A stretch of DNA of 64,000 bases from Pararhodobacter sp. CCB-MM2 (lineage in GTDB: Bacteria > Pseudomonadota > Alphaproteobacteria > Rhodobacterales > Rhodobacteraceae). The notes below the pieces were generated by a model that saw only the letters and a program-made list of their open reading frames with translations, made no database searches and was not told the origin of the DNA. This document shows, in pieces, positions 1 through 7,536 of the stretch. The stretch covers positions 1-64,000 of the forward strand of contig NZ_LRRR01000019.1 of assembly GCF_001691415.1 (NCBI RefSeq). Direction: 5' to 3'. How positions within the stretch are numbered: position 1 is the first letter of the stretch; each line of letters begins with the position of its first letter. Made by a program: the position numbers and the translations under genes.

Positions 1-132
1 CCACTATCGCTTTCTTCTCAACACTCTCAGTCCACGCCACATCTATCATTTTTTTTTTTTGAAAAGACGCGCAGCCACCAGATCCCCCGTCAAATCTGTC
101 GGTAGAGACCGATAGATGTATAGAAGAGACAG
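1..132. other. Sequencing-adapter-like contig end, not genomic
   Basis: Bases 114-132 match the 19-bp Tn5/Nextera mosaic end (AGATGTGTATAAGAGACAG) at 17 of 19 positions, with mismatches at 120 and 123. Just upstream, 95-110 resembles the Nextera read-1 stem (TCGTCGGCAGCGTC) with a few errors. Bases 67-84 resemble the end of Illumina P5 (ACGGCGACCACCGAGATC). The order P5, index-sized gap, read-1 stem, mosaic end is that of a library molecule. A T-run lies at about 50-60. Genomic sequence therefore probably begins at about 133. Open frames crossing this stretch should not be called. Confidence 0.85.
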
Positions 133-135
133 GAA

Positions 136-180
136 CGGAGAGGGGGGGAGCGTGCGCCTTGGCCGCTCCCCCCCTCTCCG
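136..180 (-). terminator. Perfect 17-bp hairpin behind dgcN
   Basis: Bases 136-152 and 164-180 are perfect reverse complements around an 11-nt loop, starting two bases beyond the dgcN stop codon. The position and strength fit an intrinsic terminator. There is no clear U-run, because the sequence beyond is adapter-derived. The strong GC-rich fold may also explain why the assembly stopped here. Confidence 0.7.
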
Positions 181-181
181 A

Positions 182-1183
182 TCAGACCGCTTCCAGCGCG
201 TCGACCAGCTTGCCCGCGCCGTAGCGGAACGGATCGGTCGCCGGCAGGCCGTATTCCGCTTCGACGTTGGCAAGATAGGCCTTCGCCTCGGCATCGGCCA
301 TGTGCTGGGTGTTGACCGAGATCCCCACCACCACACACTCCGGGTTCGCCACCTTGGCCAGCGCCAGCGCCGTGTCGCGCACCTGACCGATGGTCGGCAG
401 CTTGTAGCCCGGCAGGCCCCGCATATGCTCGCGGGTCGGCTCATGGCAGATCACCAGCGCATCGGGCTGACCGCCATGGATCAGCGCCAGCGTCACGCCC
501 GAATAGGACACGTGATAGAGCGAGCCCTGCCCCTCGATCAGGTCCCAATGATCGGCATCATTGTCCGGCGTCAGATATTCAATCGAGCCCGCCATGAAAT
601 CGGCAATGACCGCATCCAGCGGCACCCCGCCACCGGTGATCAGGATACCCGTCTGACCCGTCGCGCGGAACGAGGCCTTCATGCCGCGCTCGCGCATTTC
701 CTTCTCCATGCAGAGCGCCGTGTACATCTTGCCGACCGAGCAATCGGTGCCGACGGCGAGACACCGCTTGCCCGTCCGTTTCACGCCATTGGCAATCGGG
801 TATTGCACCGAAGGGATACGCACATCGTGCAGCGTCTGGCCGGTCGCCTTGGCAACGGCTGCCAGATCTTCTTCATGGCGCAGCAGGTTATGCAGGCCCG
901 AGGCGAGGTCGAAACCCTCTTCCAGCGCCTCGACCAGCACCTTCTTCCAGGACTGGCTGATCACGCCGCCGCGGTTGGCAACCCCGATCACCACGGTCTT
1001 CACGCCGGCGGCCTTGGCCTCGGCCAGCGTCATGTCCGGCAGGCCCATATCGGCCTTGCACCCCTCAAGCCGGAACTGGCCCACGGCAAATTCCGGGCGC
1101 CAGTCCTTGATGCCCTGTGCCACCTTGGCAGCCAGCATGTCGGGCGCGTCGCCCAGGAACAACAGATAGGGGGTCTCGATCAT
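182..1183 (-). CDS. dgcN: DgcN-type N-acetyltransferase (DUF1611 family)
   Basis: The 333-residue protein is a DUF1611 member. The family includes DgcN, which N-acetylates D-glutamate in a D-glutamate catabolic route of marine alphaproteobacteria, acting with the racemase/dehydratase DgcA. A P-loop-like GTDCSVGKM lies near residues 143-152, followed by a conserved RATGQTGILITGGG stretch and an EGQGSL motif. The start chosen is the ATG of MIETPYLLF, where similarity begins. An in-frame upstream start would add 31 unlikely residues. No dgcA is visible: mcl1 lies upstream and divergent, and the contig ends just downstream. The family assignment is firm. The substrate is inferred from the family. 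Confidence 0.8.
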   Translation of the reverse strand: MIETPYLLFLGDAPDMLAAKVAQGIKDWRPEFAVGQFRLEGCKADMGLPDMTLAEAKAAGVKTVVIGVANRGGVISQSWKKVLVEALEEGFDLASGLHNLLRHEEDLAAVAKATGQTLHDVRIPSVQYPIANGVKRTGKRCLAVGTDCSVGKMYTALCMEKEMRERGMKASFRATGQTGILITGGGVPLDAVIADFMAGSIEYLTPDNDADHWDLIEGQGSLYHVSYSGVTLALIHGGQPDALVICHEPTREHMRGLPGYKLPTIGQVRDTALALAKVANPECVVVGISVNTQHMADAEAKAYLANVEAEYGLPATDPFRYGAGKLVDALEAV

Positions 1184-1512
1184 GGCGCAATCCTTGGCAG
1201 CCGGGCCGATACGGCCCGGAGGGGTCATTCCGGCAAGCTTGCCGCAAGATCCGTGGAATGTCGTTGGATTCTGCACCTGCTACAGCAGGTTCTTGCGAAG
1301 ATTCTTCGACAGATGCTCGGAGTTGCCGAAGTTTCGTGCAGGCTGGCGACACAGCTCGCAGAAGCCTTGCCTTGCAAAGTCAACCTGACCCGAGGCCATG
1401 CCGCATTGCAACAGCGCCATGGCTGCGCCTGCAGAAAACCGCTTGCATCCCGTCGCGCAACATAATAACCAAGCTTTCGCCCACGACGAAATTTCATTGC
1501 CGAGGCCCTGAT
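1184..1512. promoter_or_regulatory. Divergent dgcN/mcl1 intergenic region
   Basis: This 329-bp stretch has no convincing gene. It must hold the promoters of dgcN (-) and mcl1 (+). Two TTGCAA sequences occur at 1372-1377 and 1406-1411. Similar TTTGCAAA half-sites are bound by acyl-CoA-responsive ScfR-type regulators such as PccR of Rhodobacter sphaeroides, so they are candidate operators. A CATAAT (1461-1466) could be a -10 element but lacks a good -35. A short palindrome with arms CGAAG/CTTCG lies near 1296-1308. Confidence 0.4.
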
Positions 1513-2472
1513 ATGTCTTTCCGCATCCAACCCGCCGCCCCTGCCCGTCCGAACCGCTGCCAGCTCTTTGGCCCCGGCTCGCGCGTCGCTTTGTTCGAGA
1601 AGATGGCGGCCTCGGCGGCGGATGTGATCAATCTCGACCTCGAGGATTCGGTCGCGCCCTCCGACAAGGATCAGGCCCGCGCCAATATCATCAAGGCGAC
1701 GCATGAGGTCGATTGGGGCAACAAGTACCTCTCCGTGCGGATCAACGGCCTCGACACGCCGTGGTGGTATCGCGATGTGGTCGAGCTGCTGGAGCAGGCC
1801 TCGGATCGCTTGGATCAGATCATGATCCCCAAGGTCGGCTGCGCGGCGGATGTCTATGCCGTCGACGCGCTGGTGACGGCCATCGAGCGCGCCAAGGGCC
1901 GCACGAAGCCGATCAGCTTCGAGGTCATCATCGAAAGCGCCGCCGGCATCGCCCATGTCGAAGAGATCGCTGCTTCCAGCCCCCGCCTGCAGGCAATGAG
2001 CCTTGGGGCGGCCGATTTCGCGGCCTCGATGGGCATGGCCACGACCGGCATCGGCGGCACGCAGGAAGACTATTACATGCTGCGCGAGGGCGCGAAGTAC
2101 TGGTCCGACCCGTGGCATTGGGCGCAAGCCGCCATCGTCGCCGCTTGCCGCACCCATGGCGTGCTGCCGGTCGACGGCCCCTTCGGCGACTTCTCGGATG
2201 ACGAGGGTTTCCGCGCGCAGGCCCGCCGTTCGGCCACGCTGGGCATGGTCGGCAAATGGGCGATCCATCCCAAGCAGGTGGCGCTGGCAAACGAGGTCTT
2301 CACCCCCTCCGAGGCCGCCGTCGCCGATGCCCGTGCCATCCTTGCCGCGATGGAAGAGGCCAAGGCCAATGGTCAGGGCGCCACGACCTACAAGGGCAAG
2401 CTCATCGACATCGCCTCGATGAAACAGGCCGAGGTGATCGTGAAACAGGCCGAGCTGATCGCGGCCAGCTGA
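1513..2472 (+). CDS. mcl1: L-malyl-CoA/beta-methylmalyl-CoA lyase
   Basis: The 319-residue protein belongs to the HpcH/HpaI (CitE-like) lyases and closely matches Rhodobacter Mcl1 as I recall it, from the N-terminal FRIQPA and RPNRCQLFGPGSR onward. Mcl1 reversibly cleaves L-malyl-CoA to acetyl-CoA and glyoxylate, and beta-methylmalyl-CoA to propionyl-CoA and glyoxylate, in the ethylmalonyl-CoA pathway. The metal-binding acidic residues of the family are seen as Glu141 (VIIESAAG) and Asp168 (GAADFAASMG). LDLEDSVAP and GKWAIHPKQ are also typical. Length is normal. A strong terminator follows, so the gene is probably monocistronic. Confidence 0.95.
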   Translation: MSFRIQPAAPARPNRCQLFGPGSRVALFEKMAASAADVINLDLEDSVAPSDKDQARANIIKATHEVDWGNKYLSVRINGLDTPWWYRDVVELLEQASDRLDQIMIPKVGCAADVYAVDALVTAIERAKGRTKPISFEVIIESAAGIAHVEEIAASSPRLQAMSLGAADFAASMGMATTGIGGTQEDYYMLREGAKYWSDPWHWAQAAIVAACRTHGVLPVDGPFGDFSDDEGFRAQARRSATLGMVGKWAIHPKQVALANEVFTPSEAAVADARAILAAMEEAKANGQGATTYKGKLIDIASMKQAEVIVKQAELIAAS

Positions 2473-2520
2473 ATACCCGGCCCGGCACCGGGGAGGGTTT
2501 GCCGGGCATCGGGGAGGAGC

Positions 2521-2557
2521 GCGCGCGTCGGGGCAACCCGGCGCGCGCCGTCATTTT
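2521..2557 (+). terminator. Intrinsic terminator of mcl1
   Basis: A 12-bp stem (2521-2532 with 2537-2548, one G-U pair) is closed by a GCAA tetraloop of the stable GNRA type. A short T-tract follows at 2554-2557. A second hairpin (GCCCGGCA/TGCCGGGC, 2480-2507) lies between it and the stop codon. The remaining bases up to the DUF1801 gene show nothing else. Confidence 0.8.
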
Positions 2558-2649
2558 GGGGCCATCGCCTGACAATGGGGGCAGGTTGGGGAAGTGACAG
2601 GATCGGGCCCAATTCGTCCCCAATAGCCGCAGGGAATGCAGAAAGAATC

Positions 2650-3036
2650 TCAGCGCGCGTGCCATGTCAGCGCGCGACGGATGAGGAAGGCGAGCGCCTT
2701 CTCGTCCATGACCTCGCCCTGACGAAACAGCACGGCGCGGGTGCCTTCGACCCTCTGCCCCGCGCCGGGACCGGCGATGAACTCGGCAATGAGCGGCGTC
2801 TGGCAATGGACATAGAGTGCGAAATCGGCGCAGTCCTTCGAGGCCTTGCCCGGCCGCCCGATCCTGAGGCTCGAACCCTTCGGCGCAAGGAAAGCCGGTT
2901 GCCCCCAGCGCAGGCCCTCGTTCAGCGCTATCCCCTCCTCAGCCGCGACGCGATGGATCATCGCCCGCAAGGCGTGCAGCCCCGCGCGCGCCGCCTCGGG
3001 CGCGGTGTCGATGGCGTCGGTGACGGGATCAGCCAC
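2650..3036 (-). CDS. DUF1801 domain protein
   Basis: This small soluble protein (128 residues) fits the DUF1801 (YdhG-like) fold. It has an N-terminal helix with the pattern HALRAMIHRVA, then LRWGQPAFLA and an LYVHCQ core strand. No catalytic residue is known for the family and the function is unknown. Its start codon overlaps the end of the GyrI-like gene by 8 nt, so it is the third gene of a translationally coupled AraC-GyrI-DUF1801 unit. DUF1801 and GyrI-like domains often occur together, and small-molecule binding is a reasonable guess. Confidence 0.85.
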   Translation of the reverse strand: MADPVTDAIDTAPEAARAGLHALRAMIHRVAAEEGIALNEGLRWGQPAFLAPKGSSLRIGRPGKASKDCADFALYVHCQTPLIAEFIAGPGAGQRVEGTRAVLFRQGEVMDEKALAFLIRRALTWHAR

Positions 3037-3622
3037 GCGCCGAAACCGGCTGGCGCAGGATGGTCTTCAGCCTCGAAGGCGCAACGCGGCGGGGGTCCGA
3101 GAGGTAGATCTCATGATGTAGACCGGACAGCGAAAGCCCTTGCGCCTCGGCCTCCTCATGGATCCGGGCGATGAGCGGGCCCTCGTTGGCATAGGGCCCG
3201 AGATGCAGCGATTGCAGGCACAGCCCCTCATCCAAAGACCAAAGCGACACGCGCGCCAGCACCGCAGGCGCTACCTTGCCCTTCTTCGCCACCGCCGCCC
3301 GGAACATCTCAAACCCGTCCCTGTCCAGCCAAGAGGGCGCGCGGATCATCATCCGCCATTGCCACGCCTCGCGGTCGCCGCCCGGCTGGAAGACGGCGTA
3401 ATCCTCCGACCACCAGAGCCCCTCCAGCGGGCCCACCTTCTCCTCGATCCCCCGCGCCTTACCGGCGAAACGCGCGGCATAGGCCAAGGGGTACAGCGCG
3501 CCCACAGCTTCGACATAGGCCGCCCCACCCGGCGCGCCCTGCCCCTCGATGGCGAGGTAGCGCATCGAAGGCACCGTCACCCGGTCGATCCGCCCGACCT
3601 TGCCCTGCAGCAGATCCGTCAC
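3029..3622 (-). CDS. GyrI-like small-molecule-binding domain protein
   Basis: The 197-residue protein is a stand-alone GyrI-like domain (SOUL/BacT_eff fold). It starts VTDLLQGKVGRID and contains RYLAIEGQG and the C-terminal HHEIYLSDPRRVAPSRLKTILRQP typical of the larger cytosolic GyrI-like proteins. The start is a GTG that overlaps the upstream TGA (GTGA). The open frame extends 42 codons further, but that part would lie inside the AraC gene. Family members bind hydrophobic ligands. No enzyme activity can be inferred from sequence. Confidence 0.82.
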   Translation of the reverse strand: MTDLLQGKVGRIDRVTVPSMRYLAIEGQGAPGGAAYVEAVGALYPLAYAARFAGKARGIEEKVGPLEGLWWSEDYAVFQPGGDREAWQWRMMIRAPSWLDRDGFEMFRAAVAKKGKVAPAVLARVSLWSLDEGLCLQSLHLGPYANEGPLIARIHEEAEAQGLSLSGLHHEIYLSDPRRVAPSRLKTILRQPVSARG

Positions 3623-4476
3623 GCGGAATCCTCCAAAGGCATGAAGATCAGCGTCTGCAAATCCTCGGGCGCGGTGTCCATCGGCGAATTGACGTACAGC
3701 TCCCAGCTGGGCGCATCGCGCAGGGCCTCGCCGCTTTCCGCCAGCCAAGGGCCGAAGAACCAGTCATACGCCGCCGCGAGCCCGGTATAGGGCCCGGTGA
3801 AGCTCATCACCGCGTAGCGCCCACCCGCGACGTCGCGTTCTTCCAAGGGCGGGGCGCAGGGTACATCCGCCCCGACGATCACGCCCGCGAAGGAGGTCAG
3901 CTTGTCGGCGGGCGTATAGAGCGGGTCGTCGAAATAGATCGCCGCCATCGACCGGACCCGAGGCCACAATCCGCGCGTCGCCAATTCGGTGCCCAAGCGC
4001 GCATAGGTCCGGTTGATCTGAATATAGGGCCCGATATGGGTCAGGCCGATCAGGCGGCGGGGCTCCTCGTGCTGAAGGGTCACCGGGAACATGCTGTCTC
4101 CTTTCCTCATCGACCGCAGGCGCGCGGGCAAAGCCTGCCCCCGCTTGCGAAATTCCGCCGGCGTCAGACCATAGGCCGCCCGAAACGCCCGCGAGAAGCT
4201 GGCGGCATTCGGATAGCCATGGGCGCGGCCCACCTCGGCCACCGGGCGCGAGGATTGCACCAAGGCATGCGCCGCGCCGTTCAGCCGGATACGGCGCACG
4301 GCCTCTGCCAGGGTCTCGCCAGTCATGGCGGCAAAGACGCGGTGGAAATGGAAGCGCGACATGCCCGCCAACTCGGCCATCGCATCGAGCGAGGGCGTCG
4401 CGGCGGGGTCGGCATGGATCGCCTCATAGACCCGTTCCAGCCGCTTTCGGTAGTCGATGGGCATCCCGTTCTCCAT
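3619..4476 (-). CDS. AraC-family regulator with C-terminal GyrI-like effector domain
   Basis: The 285-residue protein has an N-terminal AraC-type double helix-turn-helix (about residues 5-110; SRFHFHRVFAAMTGE and FSRAFRAAYGLTPAEFRKR). A C-terminal GyrI-like ligand domain (about 125-285) begins at VTLQHEEPRRLIGLTHIGPY. This is the Rob/BltR-like layout in which a bound drug or metabolite controls transcription. The ATG of MENGMPID at 4476 has AAAGGG just upstream. The second ATG at 4464 also has a good GGAG site, so either may be used. It is the first gene of a three-gene operon and probably regulates it, divergent from the helicase. Confidence 0.88.
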   Translation of the reverse strand: MENGMPIDYRKRLERVYEAIHADPAATPSLDAMAELAGMSRFHFHRVFAAMTGETLAEAVRRIRLNGAAHALVQSSRPVAEVGRAHGYPNAASFSRAFRAAYGLTPAEFRKRGQALPARLRSMRKGDSMFPVTLQHEEPRRLIGLTHIGPYIQINRTYARLGTELATRGLWPRVRSMAAIYFDDPLYTPADKLTSFAGVIVGADVPCAPPLEERDVAGGRYAVMSFTGPYTGLAAAYDWFFGPWLAESGEALRDAPSWELYVNSPMDTAPEDLQTLIFMPLEDSA

Positions 4477-4582
4477 TTTTCCCTTTCTGGCATGGGCGGA
4501 GTTTGCCTGTCTTGCTATTCTTCCCCTGTACAGTCGCGTGCCCTGAGCGTATGGGGGCGCCTTCCCGAGCCAAGGATCTGCC

Positions 4583-6838
4583 ATGACCGCCCTCCCTCCC
4601 CTGCCTGCTCCCCTGTCGCGCGCGCTCGCCGACAAGGGCTACGAGACCCTGACACCGGTGCAGGCAGCAGTGCTGGCACCAGAGGTTGCAGGTCAGGACC
4701 TTCTGGTCTCGGCCCAGACCGGTTCGGGCAAGACCGTGGCCTTCGGCCTGGCGATGGCCGACAGCCTGCTGCCCGACGGCAACATGATGCCGCCGCCTGA
4801 CACCGCGCGCGCGCTGGTGATCGCGCCGACGCGCGAACTGGCGATGCAGGTGCGGCGGGAATTCGAATGGCTCTACGGTCCGGCCGGTGGCGTGATCGCC
4901 TCCTGCGTGGGCGGCATGGACGCGCGCTCGGAACGCCGGGCGCTGGAGCGCGGCGCGCATATCGTCGTCGGCACCCCCGGCCGACTGCGCGACCATATCG
5001 AGCGCGGCGCGCTGGATCTGTCGACCGTCGCCTCGGTGGCCCTCGATGAGGCCGACGAGATGCTCGACCTCGGCTTCCGCGAGGATCTGGAATTCATCCT
5101 GCAGCAACTGCCCGAGGAGCGCCGCACGCTGCTGTTCTCGGCCACCGTCTCGCCGCAGATCGCCCGCCTCGCGCAGACCTATCAGCGCGACGCCCAGCGC
5201 ATCGCCACCGAGGCCCCGCGCGAGCAGCATGGCGACATTACCTACCGCGCGCTGATGGTTGCCCCTGAAGATGCCGAGCACGCCATCGTCAACGTCCTGC
5301 GCTACTACGAGGCCCAGAACGCGCTGGTGTTCTGCAAGACCCGCGCCGCGGTGAACCATCTGACCGCGCGTCTGTTGAACCGTGGCTTCTCGGTCGTGCC
5401 GCTGTCCGGTGAGCTGGCGCAGGAAGAGCGTTCGCGCGCCCTGCAGGCAATGCGCGACGGCCGTGCCCGCGTCTGCGTGGCGACCGACGTCGCCGCCCGC
5501 GGCATCGACCTGCCGGGTCTGGAGTTGGTGATCCACGCCGACCTGCCGTCGAACAAGGAAACCCTGCTGCACCGTTCGGGCCGTACCGGCCGCGCCGGTC
5601 GCAAGGGCGTCAGCGCGCTGATCGTGCCGAGCTCGGCCCGCAAGAAGACCGAGCGCCTGCTGGGCTTTGCCGGTGTCACCGCCGAATGGGGCCCCGCGCC
5701 CAGCGCCGCCGAGGTCTCGGCCCGCGACAATGAGCGCCTTCTGACCGACGACACGCTCTGGGCCGCCGCCACTGCGGACGAGGCCGAGGCCATCACTTCG
5801 CTGACCGAGAAATTCGACGCCTCGCAACTGGCCGCCGCCCTGTCACGCCTCTATTTCGCCTCGCGTTCGGCGCCCGAGGATGTGGTGCCGCTCACCGTGG
5901 ACGGCCCGAAGCCCCGCGCCGCCCGGGCCGAATTCGACCGCAGCTTCTGGGTCAAGCTGGGCGCCGGTCGCAACCAGCGGGCCGAGCCGCGTTGGCTGCT
6001 GCCGATGCTGTGCCGCAATGGCGACCTGACCAAGGCCGACATCGGCGCCATCCGCATCTATGACGACTATACGATGGCGCAGCTGCACGACGATTGCGCC
6101 GACCGCTTCTGGGCGGCTCTGGGTGACAGCGGTTCGCTTGAAGGCGAAGTCTCGGTCGAGCGCGGCGAGGCCCCGGCCGAAGGCGACCGTCCGGCCCCCC
6201 GCGCGCCCCGTCCGCCGCGCCCCGAGGGCGACCGCCCCTACCGCGCCAAGCGCGAGGATGGCGATCGTGGCTACAAGCCGCGCAAGGAGTATGGTGACCG
6301 CCCGGCCCGCGAGGATGGCGAGCGCCCGTACAAACCGCGCCGTGAAGACGGCGACCGTCCGTCCTACAAGCCCCGTGCCGAGGGCGAGCGCAGCTACAAG
6401 CCACGCGAAGACGGTGAGCGTTCGTTCAAGCCGCGTCGCGAAGACGGGGATCGTGGCTTCAAGCCGCGTCGCGAAGACGGGGATCGCCCGTACAAGCCGC
6501 GTCGGGAAGATGGCGAGAAATCCTACAAGCCGCGCGGCGAGACGGGTGACCGTCCCTACAAACCGCGTCGCGAGGATGGCGACCGCCCGGCCAAGGCCTA
6601 TGGCGACCGCAAACCGCGCTTCGACAAGGGTGGCGAGGACGGCGGCAAGCCGCGGACGGCGAAATACGACCGCAAGCCGGCAGGCAAGGACGGCGACGGC
6701 GCCAAGCCCGCGCGTCCGCGCATCGACCCGGAAGCCGCGCGCAACCCTTCGGCCCGCCTCGGCAAGCCCGTGCGCAAGCCGGCCGGGAAGCCCACGGGCA
6801 AACCGGGCGGCAAACCCGCCCCGCGCCCGAAGCGCTGA
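4583..6838 (+). CDS. DEAD-box RNA helicase with DbpA-type domain and long repeat tail
   Basis: ATP-dependent RNA helicase of 751 residues. Motifs in order: SAQTGSGKT (about 43-51), PTRELAMQV, TPGRLRDHI, DEADEM (about 154), SAT (about 186), LVFCKTRAAVNHL, ATDVAARGIDLPG and HRSGRTGRAGRKG. All are intact. A DbpA-like RNA-binding domain follows (about 455-515). Residues about 547-675 are tandem repeats of the type YKPRREDGDRP, and the last 75 are Lys/Pro/Gly-rich. Such tails bind RNA non-specifically. The family is usually involved in ribosome assembly or cold adaptation. The start at 4583 has an AAGGA site. The gene ends at a strong terminator. Confidence 0.92.
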   Translation: MTALPPLPAPLSRALADKGYETLTPVQAAVLAPEVAGQDLLVSAQTGSGKTVAFGLAMADSLLPDGNMMPPPDTARALVIAPTRELAMQVRREFEWLYGPAGGVIASCVGGMDARSERRALERGAHIVVGTPGRLRDHIERGALDLSTVASVALDEADEMLDLGFREDLEFILQQLPEERRTLLFSATVSPQIARLAQTYQRDAQRIATEAPREQHGDITYRALMVAPEDAEHAIVNVLRYYEAQNALVFCKTRAAVNHLTARLLNRGFSVVPLSGELAQEERSRALQAMRDGRARVCVATDVAARGIDLPGLELVIHADLPSNKETLLHRSGRTGRAGRKGVSALIVPSSARKKTERLLGFAGVTAEWGPAPSAAEVSARDNERLLTDDTLWAAATADEAEAITSLTEKFDASQLAAALSRLYFASRSAPEDVVPLTVDGPKPRAARAEFDRSFWVKLGAGRNQRAEPRWLLPMLCRNGDLTKADIGAIRIYDDYTMAQLHDDCADRFWAALGDSGSLEGEVSVERGEAPAEGDRPAPRAPRPPRPEGDRPYRAKREDGDRGYKPRKEYGDRPAREDGERPYKPRREDGDRPSYKPRAEGERSYKPREDGERSFKPRREDGDRGFKPRREDGDRPYKPRREDGEKSYKPRGETGDRPYKPRREDGDRPAKAYGDRKPRFDKGGEDGGKPRTAKYDRKPAGKDGDGAKPARPRIDPEAARNPSARLGKPVRKPAGKPTGKPGGKPAPRPKR
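6221..6615 (+). repeat. In-frame tandem repeat in the helicase tail
   Basis: About a dozen degenerate 27-33-bp units encode variants of (Y/F)KPRREDGDR. Two neighbouring units starting at 6425 and 6458 are identical over 29 bases with a period of exactly 33 bp, so the array can expand or contract by slippage or recombination without breaking the frame. The charge alternates between basic KPRR and acidic EDGD. Confidence 0.85.
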
Positions 6839-6846
6839 TCAGTTAA

Positions 6847-6877
6847 GAAAACGGGGGGCCCAGCGCCCCCCGTTTTC
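6847..6877. terminator. Bidirectional intrinsic terminator
   Basis: A perfect 13-bp stem (6847-6859 with 6865-6877) surrounds a 5-nt loop, with AAAA on one side and TTTT on the other. It sits between the convergent helicase (+) and GNAT (-) genes and can serve both strands. Confidence 0.88.
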
Positions 6878-6933
6878 ATTTCGCGCCACGCGCCCCGTTC
6901 ACTCTGCCGGAAATACGCCCTTCGGGTGCGCCC

Positions 6934-7461
6934 TCACCGGCCCGCGCGCCGCGCCTCATGCTCGCGCGCCAGAACACCCATGATCCAGTCGTCGTGCCAT
7001 TCGCCATCAAGGAACGCCGCCTCCCGCTCGGTCCCCTCATGCACGAAACCGCAAGCGCGGTAGCAACGGATCGCCCGCTCGTTGAAGGCCAGCACCCGCA
7101 GATCGACCCGGTGCAGCCCGATCTCGCCAAAGGCTTCGTCCAGTGCCAGCTGAATCGCCTGCCGCCCGATCCCGCGCCCGACCAATTCCTCGCCGAACAG
7201 CCCAATCGCCAGCCGCGCCTTGCGATCCGCCGCCGACACCGAATGCAGGCGCAGATGGCCGACCGCCTCGCCCCCGGCCTCGATGATCCGCGCCATGGGC
7301 TGGGCAGACAGCTCGCGCAGCCACCGCTCGGATCGCTCAAGGCTGGCCGCCGGCACGTCCGCGGTATTGCCACCATAAAGCCGGATGAATTCGGCCGAGG
7401 GCGGATAGGCCGCATGCCGTGCCGCATCCGCCTCAACCGGTGCGCGTAACGTCACCTGCAT
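6934..7461 (-). CDS. GNAT-family N-acetyltransferase (RimJ/RimL type)
   Basis: The 175-residue protein has the single-domain GNAT fold. It carries the acetyl-CoA pyrophosphate loop LVGRGIGRQAIQLALDEAF, then the RVDLRVLAFNERAIRCYRACGF segment typical of RimJ/RimL-type enzymes that acetylate N-terminal amines or small molecules. The start at MQVTLRAPVE is preceded by an AAGGGG site. A longer frame from 7515 has no support. The substrate cannot be told from sequence. It shares a terminator with the convergent helicase. Confidence 0.87.
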   Translation of the reverse strand: MQVTLRAPVEADAARHAAYPPSAEFIRLYGGNTADVPAASLERSERWLRELSAQPMARIIEAGGEAVGHLRLHSVSAADRKARLAIGLFGEELVGRGIGRQAIQLALDEAFGEIGLHRVDLRVLAFNERAIRCYRACGFVHEGTEREAAFLDGEWHDDWIMGVLAREHEARRAGR

Positions 7462-7536
7462 GGCCGCGCCCCTTTCACCTTGTCCCAAATACTCACCTTC
7501 GGGGACAACGCTCAACGAGGCGCTCCGGGTCCGGGA

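Noticed and set aside
46..1465. Several long open frames on both strands across the first 1.5 kb, besides dgcN
   Set aside because: They either run through the adapter-derived first 132 bases or lie opposite dgcN, and their products are Arg/Pro/Gly/Ala-rich shadow text typical of GC-rich DNA.
6221..6615. CRISPR-like periodic repeats
   Set aside because: The period is in frame, the spacers are not unique, and the repeats encode a helicase tail.
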